64,000 nucleotides of DNA from Nitrospirota bacterium (GCA_016212095.1 JACRHH010000036.1:1-64000); one strand, 5' to 3'; counted from the stretch's first letter, positions 33,375 to 41,857 are shown. The notes: a model not told the origin generated them from the letters alone. Program-made: numbers and translations.

Positions 33375-34451
33375 ATGACATCAGCACCCCAGGGACGGCG
33401 TTTCATGGCGCTTATCGCGACGCTTGCGTTTCTTTTCCTCTTCAACTCAACGCATGTTTCCGCCGACACCGGCATTCGGGCCAGAACGGCAGTCGTTATC
33501 AACGCCGCCGACAACCGGATACTCTACGGAAAAAATCCCACGCTCAAGGTAATGCCCGCAAGCACCACCAAGCTTATGACCGCGATGGTTGCCCTCGACA
33601 AGCTGAACCCCGACGCCATTGCCGTGATAAGCGAGACTGCCGCCGAGACGCCATCGGTTCCGCCGCGCATACGGGCAGGCGAGCGATACACAATCCGCAA
33701 TCTTCTGCATCTTGCGCTCATGCGTTCCGTAAACAGCGCGGCGGTGGCGCTTGCCGAAGCCACGGCCGGATCGGAAGCGGCCTTCGCCTCGATGATGAAC
33801 AGGAAGGCGGTCGAAATCGGCGCGACGGACACACGGTTCATAAACGCATCAGGACTGCCGGGAGAGGGCCAGCAGATCACGGCCATGAACCTGGCCGGAA
33901 TCATGAAACATGCGCTTGGCTACCCGCTCATAAAGGAAATAATCAATACCCGCACAGCCATGATCCATTCCCAGGACGGTCGGCGGCTGCCGCTTGCCAA
34001 CACGAACCATCTGCTGATCACAGAGGATTCCATCGGCGGAAAAACCGGATACACGCGAGACGCGGGTCATTGCCTTGTGAGCGCTTCGGAAAAGGGCCAC
34101 AACCTTCTGATATCGGTGGTTCTTGGCGAGCATGTCAGAAATGCCATATGGGACGATTCGCGCGCCATCATCGATTCGGCTTCCGAAGTGCTGGCCCAAA
34201 ACCTGGCTCCTGTTGTTTACCGCACCGAAGTCGATGAGGGGCCGGTTGTCATGGCCTCGTACAAGAAGAGCCGCGCCTTTGCCGCCGCGCGCGCGGCGCT
34301 GGCCGGCGACACGGCGGAACGTCCGAACTATTCAACGCACAAGAAGTACAGGCACAAGGGCGCGAAAGTCCGCGCCGCCGCCGCGCGCAAGGCCGCAAAT
34401 GAACGACGATACATTCAGCGCATGAAGCGCAAGCACGGTCTGGCGACTTAG
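33375..34451 (+). CDS. D-alanyl-D-alanine carboxypeptidase, S11 family
   Basis: This is a penicillin-binding protein of the DacA type, about 358 residues. It has a signal peptide (ALIATLAFLFLFNSTHVSA), SxxK in MPASTTKLMTAM, SxN in MRSVNSAAVAL and KTG in GGKTGYTRDAGH. It trims the terminal D-Ala of peptidoglycan stem peptides. The C-terminal tail is very basic (KKYRHKGAKVRAAAARK), unlike the usual amphipathic anchor. ATG 33375 has GGAG eight bases upstream; it lies 70 bases after the LysM gene. Confidence 0.93.
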   Translation: MTSAPQGRRFMALIATLAFLFLFNSTHVSADTGIRARTAVVINAADNRILYGKNPTLKVMPASTTKLMTAMVALDKLNPDAIAVISETAAETPSVPPRIRAGERYTIRNLLHLALMRSVNSAAVALAEATAGSEAAFASMMNRKAVEIGATDTRFINASGLPGEGQQITAMNLAGIMKHALGYPLIKEIINTRTAMIHSQDGRRLPLANTNHLLITEDSIGGKTGYTRDAGHCLVSASEKGHNLLISVVLGEHVRNAIWDDSRAIIDSASEVLAQNLAPVVYRTEVDEGPVVMASYKKSRAFAAARAALAGDTAERPNYSTHKKYRHKGAKVRAAAARKAANERRYIQRMKRKHGLAT

Positions 34452-34488
34452 CAGGATTGGGCCGGGCGAGGCCGCTAACTAATTCCAA

Positions 34489-35463
34489 ATGCTTGCCTGG
34501 CTTGCAAAGCGCCTGATCGATATGATCCCGACATTCTTCGGGATAACGCTCATCTCATTCGCCATCCTGCATCTTGCGCCGGGCAAGCCCACCGACGTGC
34601 TCACCGAGATGAACCCGAAGATCACGCCGGAGGCGCGCTTGCGGCTCGAAAAATACTACGGCCTCGACAAACCCCTTCACGAGCAATACGTTCTCTGGCT
34701 CAAGCGCGTCGTAAAACTTGATTTCGGCGAATCGTTCGCATCCGACCACCGCCCTGTTTGGGACAAGATCAGGGAGCGGTTGCCTGTCACCATCAACCTC
34801 AACCTTATCTCGATGGCGCTGATGCTTGCCATTGCCGTGCCTGTGGGCGTGTCTTCGGCGGTGCGGGCCTACTCTCTCTACGACAAGATAACGACAGTCA
34901 TAGTATTTATCGGCTTTGCCGCGCCCACATTCTGGCTCGCGCTTCTTCTGATGATGTTTTTCGGCGTTACGCTGGACTTGCTGCCGATCTCCGGGCTGAA
35001 ATCGATGGATCACGACACAATGGGCTTCTGGGGGAAAACATTGGATTACGCACGCCACATAGCGCTTCCAATACTTGCCGGAACCATCGGAAGCGTTGCG
35101 GGGCTGTCGCGCTACATGCGCTCGAACATGCTTGAGGTTGTCCGGCAGGATTTCATCACGACCGCACGCGCCAAGGGGCTTTCCGAACGTGTCGTGATCT
35201 ACCGCCATGCCTTGCGAAACGCGCTTCTTCCTGTTATAACCATTCTTGGCCTCTCTGTTCCGGGACTGATCGGCGGAAGCGTTATCATGGAGAATATCTT
35301 CAGCATTCCAGGCATGGGGCAGTTTTTCTATCAGGCGCTGATGACGCGCGACTACCCGTCGATAATGGGCGTTCTCACCATTGGCGCGGCGCTCACGCTT
35401 GCCGGAAACCTGCTTGCAGATGTCGGATACGCGGCGAGCGATCCGCGCATACGCGCGCGATGA
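34489..35463 (+). CDS. DppB/OppB-type peptide ABC importer permease
   Basis: The 324-residue permease has six predicted helices. Family motifs are visible: MLAWLAKRLIDMIPTFFGIT at the N-terminus, the EAA loop in TTARAKGLSERVVIYRHALRNA and the C-terminal PGLIGGSVIMENIFSIPGMG. It forms a heteromer with the following DppC-type protein, which it overlaps by four bases. No binding protein or ATPase is encoded alongside. Confidence 0.94.
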   Translation: MLAWLAKRLIDMIPTFFGITLISFAILHLAPGKPTDVLTEMNPKITPEARLRLEKYYGLDKPLHEQYVLWLKRVVKLDFGESFASDHRPVWDKIRERLPVTINLNLISMALMLAIAVPVGVSSAVRAYSLYDKITTVIVFIGFAAPTFWLALLLMMFFGVTLDLLPISGLKSMDHDTMGFWGKTLDYARHIALPILAGTIGSVAGLSRYMRSNMLEVVRQDFITTARAKGLSERVVIYRHALRNALLPVITILGLSVPGLIGGSVIMENIFSIPGMGQFFYQALMTRDYPSIMGVLTIGAALTLAGNLLADVGYAASDPRIRAR

Positions 35464-36314
35464 GCGGAATATTCCTCTCCCGCTTCCGCGAAAACCGCCT
35501 GGCCGTGCTTGGCGCCGGGATAATCTGCGCGCTTGCCATGGCCGCCGCGCTCGCCCCGCTTATCGCCCCGTTCGATCCGGCGGCGATTGACCGCAGGCAT
35601 ATTCTTGAAGCGCCCGCGCCGTCGCATCCGCTTGGCACCGACGATCTTGGACGCGATCTTCTTAGCCGCATGCTTTATGGCGCGCGCATTTCGCTTCTTG
35701 TGGGCTTTGTTTCGGCAGGAATTTCGACCGTTGTCGGTTCTGTATTCGGCGCGATTGCCGGTTATTACGGCGGATGGATCGACAGGGCAATAATGCGTTT
35801 TGTTGACATAATGCTGGCTATTCCCACATTTTTCCTGATTCTTGCCGTAATCGCCTTCCTTGAGCCGAGTATCTGGAACATCATGGCAGTGATCGGGCTT
35901 ACATCGTGGACAGGTGTCGCGCGCTTTGTCCGCGCGGAATTCCTCTCGCTTTCGGAGCGAGAGTTCGTGCTTGCGGCCCGAAGCCTCGGAGCCTCCGATA
36001 TTCGCATAATGACGCGTCACATGTTCATGAACAGCCTGTCTCCGGTAATCGTTTCGGCGGTGCTCGGAGTTGCCTCGGCTGTGCTGGTGGAATCGGGGCT
36101 GAGCTTTCTCGGCATCGGGGTTCAGCCGCCCACTCCAAGCTGGGGGAACATTCTTACGGCGGGCAAGGCCAATATCGAGATAGCGTGGTGGCTTTCGGTC
36201 TTCCCCGGCCTTGCGATACTTGTGACCGTGCTCGGCTACAACCTTCTTGGCGACGGCATCCGCGACGCCGCCGATCCGCGCCTCTGGCGCGGCGGACGCG
36301 GGCCCGGAAGCTGA
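35460..36314 (+). CDS. DppC/OppC-type peptide ABC importer permease
   Basis: The 284-residue permease has the OppC N-terminal helix (LAVLGAGIICALAMAAALA), the conserved HPLGTDDLGRDLLSRMLYGA stretch, and the EAA loop in VLAARSLGASDIRIMTRHMF. ATG 35460 overlaps the preceding permease. The cluster lacks the Dpp ATPases and binding protein, so those must be supplied from elsewhere. Confidence 0.94.
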   Translation: MSGIFLSRFRENRLAVLGAGIICALAMAAALAPLIAPFDPAAIDRRHILEAPAPSHPLGTDDLGRDLLSRMLYGARISLLVGFVSAGISTVVGSVFGAIAGYYGGWIDRAIMRFVDIMLAIPTFFLILAVIAFLEPSIWNIMAVIGLTSWTGVARFVRAEFLSLSEREFVLAARSLGASDIRIMTRHMFMNSLSPVIVSAVLGVASAVLVESGLSFLGIGVQPPTPSWGNILTAGKANIEIAWWLSVFPGLAILVTVLGYNLLGDGIRDAADPRLWRGGRGPGS

Positions 36315-36324
36315 CGGTCAGGCG

Positions 36325-37026
36325 ATGGCGAAGACCCTCGATTTCCGTTACAGATTCGATTTCCCTGACGGCGGATCGGAGGCGTTCGCTGTCCGCCTCG
36401 ATGAAGACAGTCTCGACATACGCATTGACGACAGCGCGCAACAGCCTCATTGGGCCGCGCTCGCATTTCATAAATGCCAAAACTGCACGCTAAATCCGGA
36501 CGGCAATCCGTTCTGCCCGGCGGCTCTGGCGCTTGCCGGAATAATCACCGGGTTTAAAAACGTTCAATCGCACAGCGACGTGAAGGTGACTGTCGAAACC
36601 CCTGAGCGCGTGATCCTGTGCGAGACGACCGCGCAACGAGGGGTCAGTTCGCTGATCGGCCTTCTGATGGCCGCAAGCGGCTGCCCGCGCACCCGATTTC
36701 TGAAACCGATGGCCCGGTTTCACCTGCCGTTTGCCACGGAGGAGGAGACCATCTACCGCGCCGCCTCGATGTACACGCTTGCGCAGTTCTTCAGATGCCG
36801 GAAAAGCTGCGCCATCGATCTGGAACTTGCGGGACTGAAAGCGCTTTACGACGAGTTGCACATCGTAAACATGGCAATGGCCGCGCGCCTCAGGGCCGCC
36901 TGCGAGAAGGATTCGGCGGTGAACGCGCTTGTCATCCTCGACCTTTTCGCCAAGGCGATGCCCTACTCCATCAGGGAATCGCTCGACGAATTCCGCCGTT
37001 TTTTCTGCCCGTATCTGGAAGACTAA
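36325..37026 (+). CDS. Conserved Cys-containing protein (DUF6901-like)
   Basis: The 233-residue protein has an N-terminal beta region (FRYRFDFPDGGSEAFAVRLD) and a Cys cluster FHKCQNCTLNPDGNPFCPAA that could bind a metal. Further Cys occur in the helical part, which starts near ETTAQRGVSSLIGLLMAASG. I tentatively link it to the uncharacterised DUF6901 group known mostly from deltaproteobacteria. It follows the permeases by ten bases, so co-transcription is likely. Its stop overlaps that of the convergent CBM48 gene. No function is known. Confidence 0.7.
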   Translation: MAKTLDFRYRFDFPDGGSEAFAVRLDEDSLDIRIDDSAQQPHWAALAFHKCQNCTLNPDGNPFCPAALALAGIITGFKNVQSHSDVKVTVETPERVILCETTAQRGVSSLIGLLMAASGCPRTRFLKPMARFHLPFATEEETIYRAASMYTLAQFFRCRKSCAIDLELAGLKALYDELHIVNMAMAARLRAACEKDSAVNALVILDLFAKAMPYSIRESLDEFRRFFCPYLED

Positions 37027-37589
37027 ACCACGACTACCGAGTTGTCGCCCCCGTAAGGATTCGGCTCGTAACGGTCGGCAAACCAGTCGTTTTCCCATCG
37101 CTGACCGTCGATCAGGAACCTGTAATGGTACTCCTTGCCGCTTTCGAGCGAAACGGTTGCCGCATAGCATCCGTCCTTCGTTTTCTTCATCGGCGTGGCC
37201 TCTGTTTCCCAGTTGTTGAAATCGCCCACGATCATGACGCTGCCGGCCTTTGGGGCGGCGTCTTTCGGGAGTTGGAAGGTTACCTTGCAGACCGGCTTCG
37301 ATTTCATGTGCAGTTTCGTGATGCCTGAGGAACAGGCTGGGGAGCCGTTTCCTGCCGCGGTCTTTTCAAGAGCGCCGGAAGCGTCTGCTTTCGCGGTTGA
37401 ACTCTTGCCGGGTTTGGCGGGTGCAACGGCAGCCTTGGCAGCGGTTGCCGGTCTTGACGATTGCGCCTGCTTCGGCGCTGTTTTTTCCTTCGCCTGATTG
37501 GCCGATTTGGCCAATGCGGCTGATTTGGCCGATTTGGCCAATGCGGCTGATTTGGCCGATTTGGCGGGCTCGGTTGCTTTCTTCATCAT
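37023..37589 (-). CDS. CBM48 (AMPK-type glycogen-binding) protein with Lys/Ala repeats
   Basis: Residues about 100-188 form an isoamylase-N/CBM48 domain: VTFQLPKDAAPKAGSVMIVG, DFNNWETEATPMKKTKDG, YHYRFLIDGQRWENDWFADR, a fold that binds glycogen or other alpha-glucans. The first 80 residues are low-complexity, rich in Lys, Ala and Ser, and include units like AKSAKSAAL encoded by a 27-bp tandem repeat. It has no signal peptide. AGGAGG lies six bases before ATG 37589. With glgA at 52987 it suggests glycogen metabolism in this organism. Confidence 0.85.
   Translation of the reverse strand: MMKKATEPAKSAKSAALAKSAKSAALAKSANQAKEKTAPKQAQSSRPATAAKAAVAPAKPGKSSTAKADASGALEKTAAGNGSPACSSGITKLHMKSKPVCKVTFQLPKDAAPKAGSVMIVGDFNNWETEATPMKKTKDGCYAATVSLESGKEYHYRFLIDGQRWENDWFADRYEPNPYGGDNSVVVV
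37504..37566. repeat. 27-bp in-frame tandem repeat in the CBM48 gene
   Basis: The unit GATTTGGCC (or GATTTGGCCAATGCGGCT) is iterated across these bases, with a full 27-bp copy at 37522-37548. The coding frame is kept because the unit is a multiple of three. TTGGCC-rich iterations like this also occur in the adaptor gene near 1575 and in the kinase gene near 19340. Confidence 0.75.
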
Positions 37590-37693
37590 GATTTACCTCC
37601 TTGATCCGACGAATCTGAGCAGTGACGAAAACGATTATACGTCCACTTTTCAAAATCTCAAAACAATTTCGTCATGCGGCTTCCACCGTGTCA

Positions 37694-37723
37694 TTGCCTG
37701 GCATCTTGCCGGACGCCTATAAT
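37694..37723 (+). promoter_or_regulatory. Promoter with a start at or near the TonB-like start codon
   Basis: TTGCCT (37694-37699), an 18-base spacer and a perfect TATAAT (37718-37723) precede ATG 37729 by only five bases. A transcript starting about seven bases after the -10 box would have no leader. No ribosome-binding site is visible. Confidence 0.5.
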
Positions 37724-37728
37724 TGACC

Positions 37729-38586
37729 ATGCGCCGGGCACTTATCGCATCCGTAATCCTTCATATTGCTCTGATTGCGCTTCTGCGGCTGCTTCCGGAA
37801 TCCGCGCCGGTGCAGCCGGACAGAGAGCCGATGAGGGTGAGAATTGTCCCGCCGCTGCCAACGGCGGTTAGCAAGATTGTCCCGCCTGTGCCGGTTGCGA
37901 AATCTGCGCCGCCGAAGGTCGTAATTCCGCAGCCTGAACCCGAAATCCCGGCAATCACTTCGAAAATCCCCGTGATCGAATCGAAAATCCCCCCCGGCCT
38001 CCCTTTGCAAAAGGAGGGAGATATGCCGCCTGCGCCGATTCAGCCGGCAACGCCAGCTCCATCAGCAACTCCAAGTGGCGAAAACAGAGGTTCGCCCATT
38101 CCAACAGCGCCTTCATCCATTCCCTCCCCTGGCAGGTGGGGGCAGGGGGGAGTCCTCCCCGGCGGCAACCGCGCCGCCCTGTTCGATCCGAAGGTTATCG
38201 AGCAGTACGGCGCGGCGAAGAAGGAGGATGCGCCGATTACGCTTGATATTGAGCAATTAAAGCAGATTAGTCGCGAAAGAGAGATTAATGCAAATATTCG
38301 GGAAATTGTGCATCTTTGGCTGGATAACATCCGGAAATACAACATTGAACAGGAATTGACCGGCAGCTACTACGATCTTTATTTCCACTTTGAAGTTATG
38401 ACAGACGGTTCGGTAGGCAACATCCAGTTGATAAGAACTTCCGGCATTCCAATGCTTGACAGGGCAGCACTTGAAGCGATGCGTGATGCAGCACATTTCC
38501 CTCCGCTTCCGAAGCAGTGGAATGGCAAAACACTTTTAGTGCAAGGTCAATTTGTTATTTTTAACAAAAATTATTACTTGCGCTGA
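37729..38586 (+). CDS. TonB-type energy transducer
   Basis: The 285-residue protein has an N-terminal membrane helix (ALIASVILHIALIALL), a long Pro-rich periplasmic stretch (about residues 30-140) and a C-terminal TonB-like domain (YDLYFHFEVMTDGSVGNIQL, SGIPMLDRAALEAMRDAAHF). Such proteins span the periplasm and power outer-membrane receptors with ExbB/ExbD, which are not encoded here. Two repeats fall in the Pro-rich stretch: one near 37991 and one near 38116, both pyrimidine/purine-rich and in frame. ATG 37729 is chosen over TTG 37723. Confidence 0.88.
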   Translation: MRRALIASVILHIALIALLRLLPESAPVQPDREPMRVRIVPPLPTAVSKIVPPVPVAKSAPPKVVIPQPEPEIPAITSKIPVIESKIPPGLPLQKEGDMPPAPIQPATPAPSATPSGENRGSPIPTAPSSIPSPGRWGQGGVLPGGNRAALFDPKVIEQYGAAKKEDAPITLDIEQLKQISREREINANIREIVHLWLDNIRKYNIEQELTGSYYDLYFHFEVMTDGSVGNIQLIRTSGIPMLDRAALEAMRDAAHFPPLPKQWNGKTLLVQGQFVIFNKNYYLR

Positions 38587-38590
38587 GTCG

Positions 38591-38899
38591 CTACTTAACC
38601 AGCCCCCGCACCGCCGCCTCATCCGCTCCCTCCACCCTCACAACCTTGTTTTTCGACGTCTGCCCGCCTGCGATAGACACCTGAGCTTTTCTTGCGCCAA
38701 GCGCTTTTGCGACAATTTCGATCAATTCCTCGTTCGCCCTGCCCTCAACCGGCGGCGACGAAAGCCGCACCTTCAGCGCGTTTCCATGCAATCCGGCAAT
38801 GCCGGGCCGCGACGATCGCGGCTCTACTTTCACCGTTATGCGGATTGCGCCGCTTTTGTCGAAGGAATAAAACTCGCTACTGCTCAATTCAGTGTTCAA
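38591..38899 (-). CDS. DUF167/YggU-family protein
   Basis: The protein of up to 102 residues has the YggU family pattern: IRITVKVEPRSSRPGIAG, LKVRLSSPPVEGRANEELIE and VSIAGGQTSKNKVVRVEG. The function of the family is unknown; its genes often sit near yggT and yggS. Here yggS and yggT are 2-4 kb away on the other strand. The start is uncertain; TTG 38899 gives an extended N-terminus. It follows the sensor kinase gene by eight bases. Confidence 0.85.
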   Translation of the reverse strand: MNTELSSSEFYSFDKSGAIRITVKVEPRSSRPGIAGLHGNALKVRLSSPPVEGRANEELIEIVAKALGARKAQVSIAGGQTSKNKVVRVEGADEAAVRGLVK

Positions 38900-38907
38900 C
38901 CCGGCTC

Positions 38908-40260
38908 TCAGGCCGGGATCCGAACGGTGAAAACAGTGCCGCCGCCTTCACGGGCCGCGCATTCCACGCTTCCCTCGTGCGCCTCGACAATGCTCTTCAC
39001 AATCGCCAGCCCCAGCCCCAGCCCCTCACTGTCGCGCCCCTTGTAAAAACGCTCGAATATCCTTTCACGGTTTTCCGGATCGATGCCGCGTCCGGTGTCG
39101 GCAACTTCGATAACCGCCTGGCCGCCCTGCCTGTAAACCGAAACATCAACCCTGCCATGATCGGTGTACCTGAGCGCGTTCGAAAGAATATTCACCACAA
39201 CCTGATTCAACCTGTCCGGATCGCCATGCACCACAATTCCGCCGCCGGAATCGCGGTTTACCCCAAGCGCAATCCCCTTGCGGATGAAAAGAGGCCGGTA
39301 GCTTTCGGCCACGCTGGCTACAAGAACATCTAGTCCCACCGCGTCTTTTCTTATGAAAAAATAGCCTGATTCAGAGCGCGCCATCTCCTCGATGCCCGAA
39401 ACCAGGCGCTCAAGCCGCCGCGTTTCCTCGACGAGGTTTTTCAGTGTCGCGGCATCGGGTTTTATCACGCCATCATCTATGGCCTCGAAGGTTCCCGCCA
39501 ATACGCTGAGCGGCGTCCGGAATTCATGCGCCAGATCCGTGACCAGGTTCTTCCTGAGCGCCTCCTGACGCTGAAGAGTTTCAACCATCTCGTTGAAAGC
39601 GTGGCCAAGCTGTCCGATCTCATCGTTATGGAGGGAAGTTCCCACCCGTGCGCCAAGATCGCCCTCGCGAATCCTTTTTGCCGCATCGGTCAGGGCGCTG
39701 ATGGGCCTGTTGAGGTACAGGGTGAGCGCAAGCCCGGCGACAAAGGCTCCCACGCCTGTTCCGATCAGTGACACAAGCAGGAACATCCGTCCGCGCGCCC
39801 GGAATACGTCGGCCCGCGCATCGCGAACCCGCGCCGTCTCCGTGTCGCGCACCTCAAGAGTGCCGATCTGCCTGCCTGAAAGATACAGCGGATAGGTCTC
39901 GAATCCGCCCTCGGATCGGGTCGGCATTACGCCAAGCCCCTCAAGCCGCCTGATAACAAGAGGCCCGGCTCCGGAAAGCATCCCCCTGGTGTCGGCGGCA
40001 AGCTGTCTTGCCTCATCGAACACATTAACCTCATAGCCCAGCATCAGCGCCCAGAACAGGGTGTTGTCGAGCGTCTTTGCGTCCCATCCGCTTTCGTCGT
40101 AAGAGCTTTCAAGCGATGCAAGCAGCAGATAGATCCTGTCCTCCTGCCCGCCCCTCATGAAATCCTCGAAGTCGTGCGCCATCATGTTTCGAAACGCAAT
40201 ATTCGACAGCAAGGAAATCGCGGTTACAAGGGCAAATGCAAGGAAAAACTTGACTTTCAT
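38908..40260 (-). CDS. Membrane sensor histidine kinase, BaeS-like
   Basis: The 450-residue kinase has an N-terminal helix (FFLAFALVTAISLLSNIAF), a periplasmic domain of about 140 residues, a second helix (MFLLVSLIGTGVGAFVAGLA), a HAMP domain, the H-box LVTDLAHEFRTPLSVLAG and a HATPase domain ending with GLGLGLAIVKSIVEAHEG. It lies six bases after the response regulator gene and pairs with it. Signal unknown. Confidence 0.94.
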   Translation of the reverse strand: MKVKFFLAFALVTAISLLSNIAFRNMMAHDFEDFMRGGQEDRIYLLLASLESSYDESGWDAKTLDNTLFWALMLGYEVNVFDEARQLAADTRGMLSGAGPLVIRRLEGLGVMPTRSEGGFETYPLYLSGRQIGTLEVRDTETARVRDARADVFRARGRMFLLVSLIGTGVGAFVAGLALTLYLNRPISALTDAAKRIREGDLGARVGTSLHNDEIGQLGHAFNEMVETLQRQEALRKNLVTDLAHEFRTPLSVLAGTFEAIDDGVIKPDAATLKNLVEETRRLERLVSGIEEMARSESGYFFIRKDAVGLDVLVASVAESYRPLFIRKGIALGVNRDSGGGIVVHGDPDRLNQVVVNILSNALRYTDHGRVDVSVYRQGGQAVIEVADTGRGIDPENRERIFERFYKGRDSEGLGLGLAIVKSIVEAHEGSVECAAREGGGTVFTVRIPA

Positions 40261-40266
40261 CAGGGC

Positions 40267-40974
40267 TTATTTTTCATCCGGCAGGCCGATGAATCTGTAT
40301 CCCACGCCGTAAACCGTCTGGATAAACAACGGGTTCCTGGGATCGGCATCGATCTTGTGGCGTATGTTCTTTATATGGGCATCGACTGTCCTGTCGAAGC
40401 CTTCGAACGAATATCCGTAAACCAGATCGATCAACTGGGCTCGCGTAAGCGCAAGCCCCGCATTTCTGGAAAGCGCAAGCAGGGCCTTGAATTCAACCGG
40501 CGTAAGCTCCACCTGCTGACCGTTCGCCCTCACCTCGCGCCTTGCCTCATTGATTACAAGAATGCCGCCATTGAAACTGACATGCGCGGAATTGGCGGCG
40601 TCGCGCTCGCGGCCTCCATCGGCCCGCTTGAGAACCGCCTTGATTCGAAGCATCAACTCTCGCGGACTGAACGGCTTGATGACATAGTCGTCGGCGCCAA
40701 GCCCAAGCCCGCGAACCCTTTCCTCCTCGGAGCTCTTGGCTGTTAGCATGATTATCGGCACGTCTGATGTAAGCCGAACCCTGCGGCAAACCTCCTCCCC
40801 CTCGATATCCGGAAGCATAAGATCGAGAATCACCAGATCGGCCCAGCCCAGGGCGCGGGATATTCCCTCGATGCCGCTGGATGTCCAGGCCGCCTCAAAT
40901 CCCTCCGCATCAAGATAAATCTTGATGATGTCGGCGATCTTCTTTTCGTCTTCAATAATTAGAATGCGTTTCAT
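40267..40974 (-). CDS. OmpR-family response regulator, BaeR-like
   Basis: The 235-residue protein has a receiver (RILIIEDEKKIADI, LVILDLMLPDIEGEEV, IMLTAKSSEEERV, DDYVIKPFSPREL) and a winged-helix output domain (VELTPVEFKALLALSRNAGL ... HIKNIRHKID). ATG 40974 fits the family start; a longer frame extending to 41835 is antisense to yggS and is rejected. It is the regulator for the kinase downstream. Confidence 0.95.
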   Translation of the reverse strand: MKRILIIEDEKKIADIIKIYLDAEGFEAAWTSSGIEGISRALGWADLVILDLMLPDIEGEEVCRRVRLTSDVPIIMLTAKSSEEERVRGLGLGADDYVIKPFSPRELMLRIKAVLKRADGGRERDAANSAHVSFNGGILVINEARREVRANGQQVELTPVEFKALLALSRNAGLALTRAQLIDLVYGYSFEGFDRTVDAHIKNIRHKIDADPRNPLFIQTVYGVGYRFIGLPDEK

Positions 40975-41065
40975 TTTTCCCCCGAACCCAGACGCTTGAG
41001 AACAACGACCGCGCATAATATAACCGATGGCGCGCATGCTTGCCACCTGCGCTGATAGTGCCGGG

Positions 41066-41123
41066 CAAAACAAGCGTTTCGCGCTTGCCGAAATCTTGCC
41101 AAAACAAGCGTTTCGCGCTTGCC
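41066..41123. repeat. 24-bp direct repeat in the regulator / yggS intergenic region
   Basis: CAAAACAAGCGTTTCGCGCTTGCC occurs at 41066-41089 and again at 41100-41123, ten bases apart. Each copy contains the hairpin CAAGCG-TTTCG-CGCTTG. The 183-bp region also holds promoters for the divergent regulator and yggS genes; TTGCCA with GATAAA 16 bases on precedes yggS. Confidence 0.7.
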
Positions 41124-41157
41124 AAACCCGCGGACAGCGTGATAAAGTCCTGATGCT

Positions 41158-41844
41158 ATGGGCGTCCGCGAGAATTTGAGCGATGTGTTGGAGCGGATCG
41201 ATGCGGCAGCGCGCCGCTCTGGGCGCAAGGGTTCGGATATAGCGCTTGTGGCCGTGACGAAAACCGTGGAACCGGCGCTGATGCTGGAAGCGGCTGAGGC
41301 CGGAGCGAAAATATTCGGCGAAAACCGGGTGCGGGAAGCCGAAGAAAAGAAGGCCATGAGATGGCCCGACGGCGCAAGCTGGCACATGATCGGCCATCTT
41401 CAGCGGAACAAGGCAAAAACCGCCGCCGGAATATTCGACATGATCCAGTCGGTTGACAGCGTCGAACTTGCGCGGCATATCGACAGACATGCAGGCGCGA
41501 TTGGAAAGACCATGCCGGTTCTGCTTGAGATCAACATGGGTTCGGAGGAATCCAAAACCGGATTTCCTCCGGATGGCGCATTCGGCGCGGCGGACGAGAT
41601 TGCCGCCTTCAAGAATATAAAGGTTGAAGGGCTGATGGCAATTCCGCCGTATTGCGAGAATCCGGAAGACGCAAGGCCGTATTTCAGGCGGCTTGCCGGT
41701 CTGCGCAAAGAGTTTGAGAAGCGCGGTCACCATTTCCGCGAGCTTTCGATGGGCATGTCGCACGACTTCGAGGCGGCGATTGAAGAAGGAGCAACGATAG
41801 TGCGGGTGGGCACAGCCATTTTCGGCGGGCGTCACCAGCGTTAA
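41158..41844 (+). CDS. yggS: YggS-family PLP-binding protein
   Basis: The 228-residue protein has the alanine-racemase N-like fold with PLP lysine in ALVAVTKTVEP, the SLSRA-like segment WHMIGHLQRNKAK and C-terminal ELSMGMSHDFEAAIEEGATI. YggS (PLPBP) buffers free PLP and affects amino-acid homeostasis; it has no known enzyme activity. It is the first gene of the yggS-proC-yggT-divIVA-hisS run. Confidence 0.96.
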   Translation: MGVRENLSDVLERIDAAARRSGRKGSDIALVAVTKTVEPALMLEAAEAGAKIFGENRVREAEEKKAMRWPDGASWHMIGHLQRNKAKTAAGIFDMIQSVDSVELARHIDRHAGAIGKTMPVLLEINMGSEESKTGFPPDGAFGAADEIAAFKNIKVEGLMAIPPYCENPEDARPYFRRLAGLRKEFEKRGHHFRELSMGMSHDFEAAIEEGATIVRVGTAIFGGRHQR

Positions 41845-41857
41845 CTGTTATTAAATT

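Noticed and set aside
40975-41835. N-terminal extension of the OmpR-type regulator frame
   Set aside because: It runs antisense through yggS; the receiver begins normally at ATG 40974.
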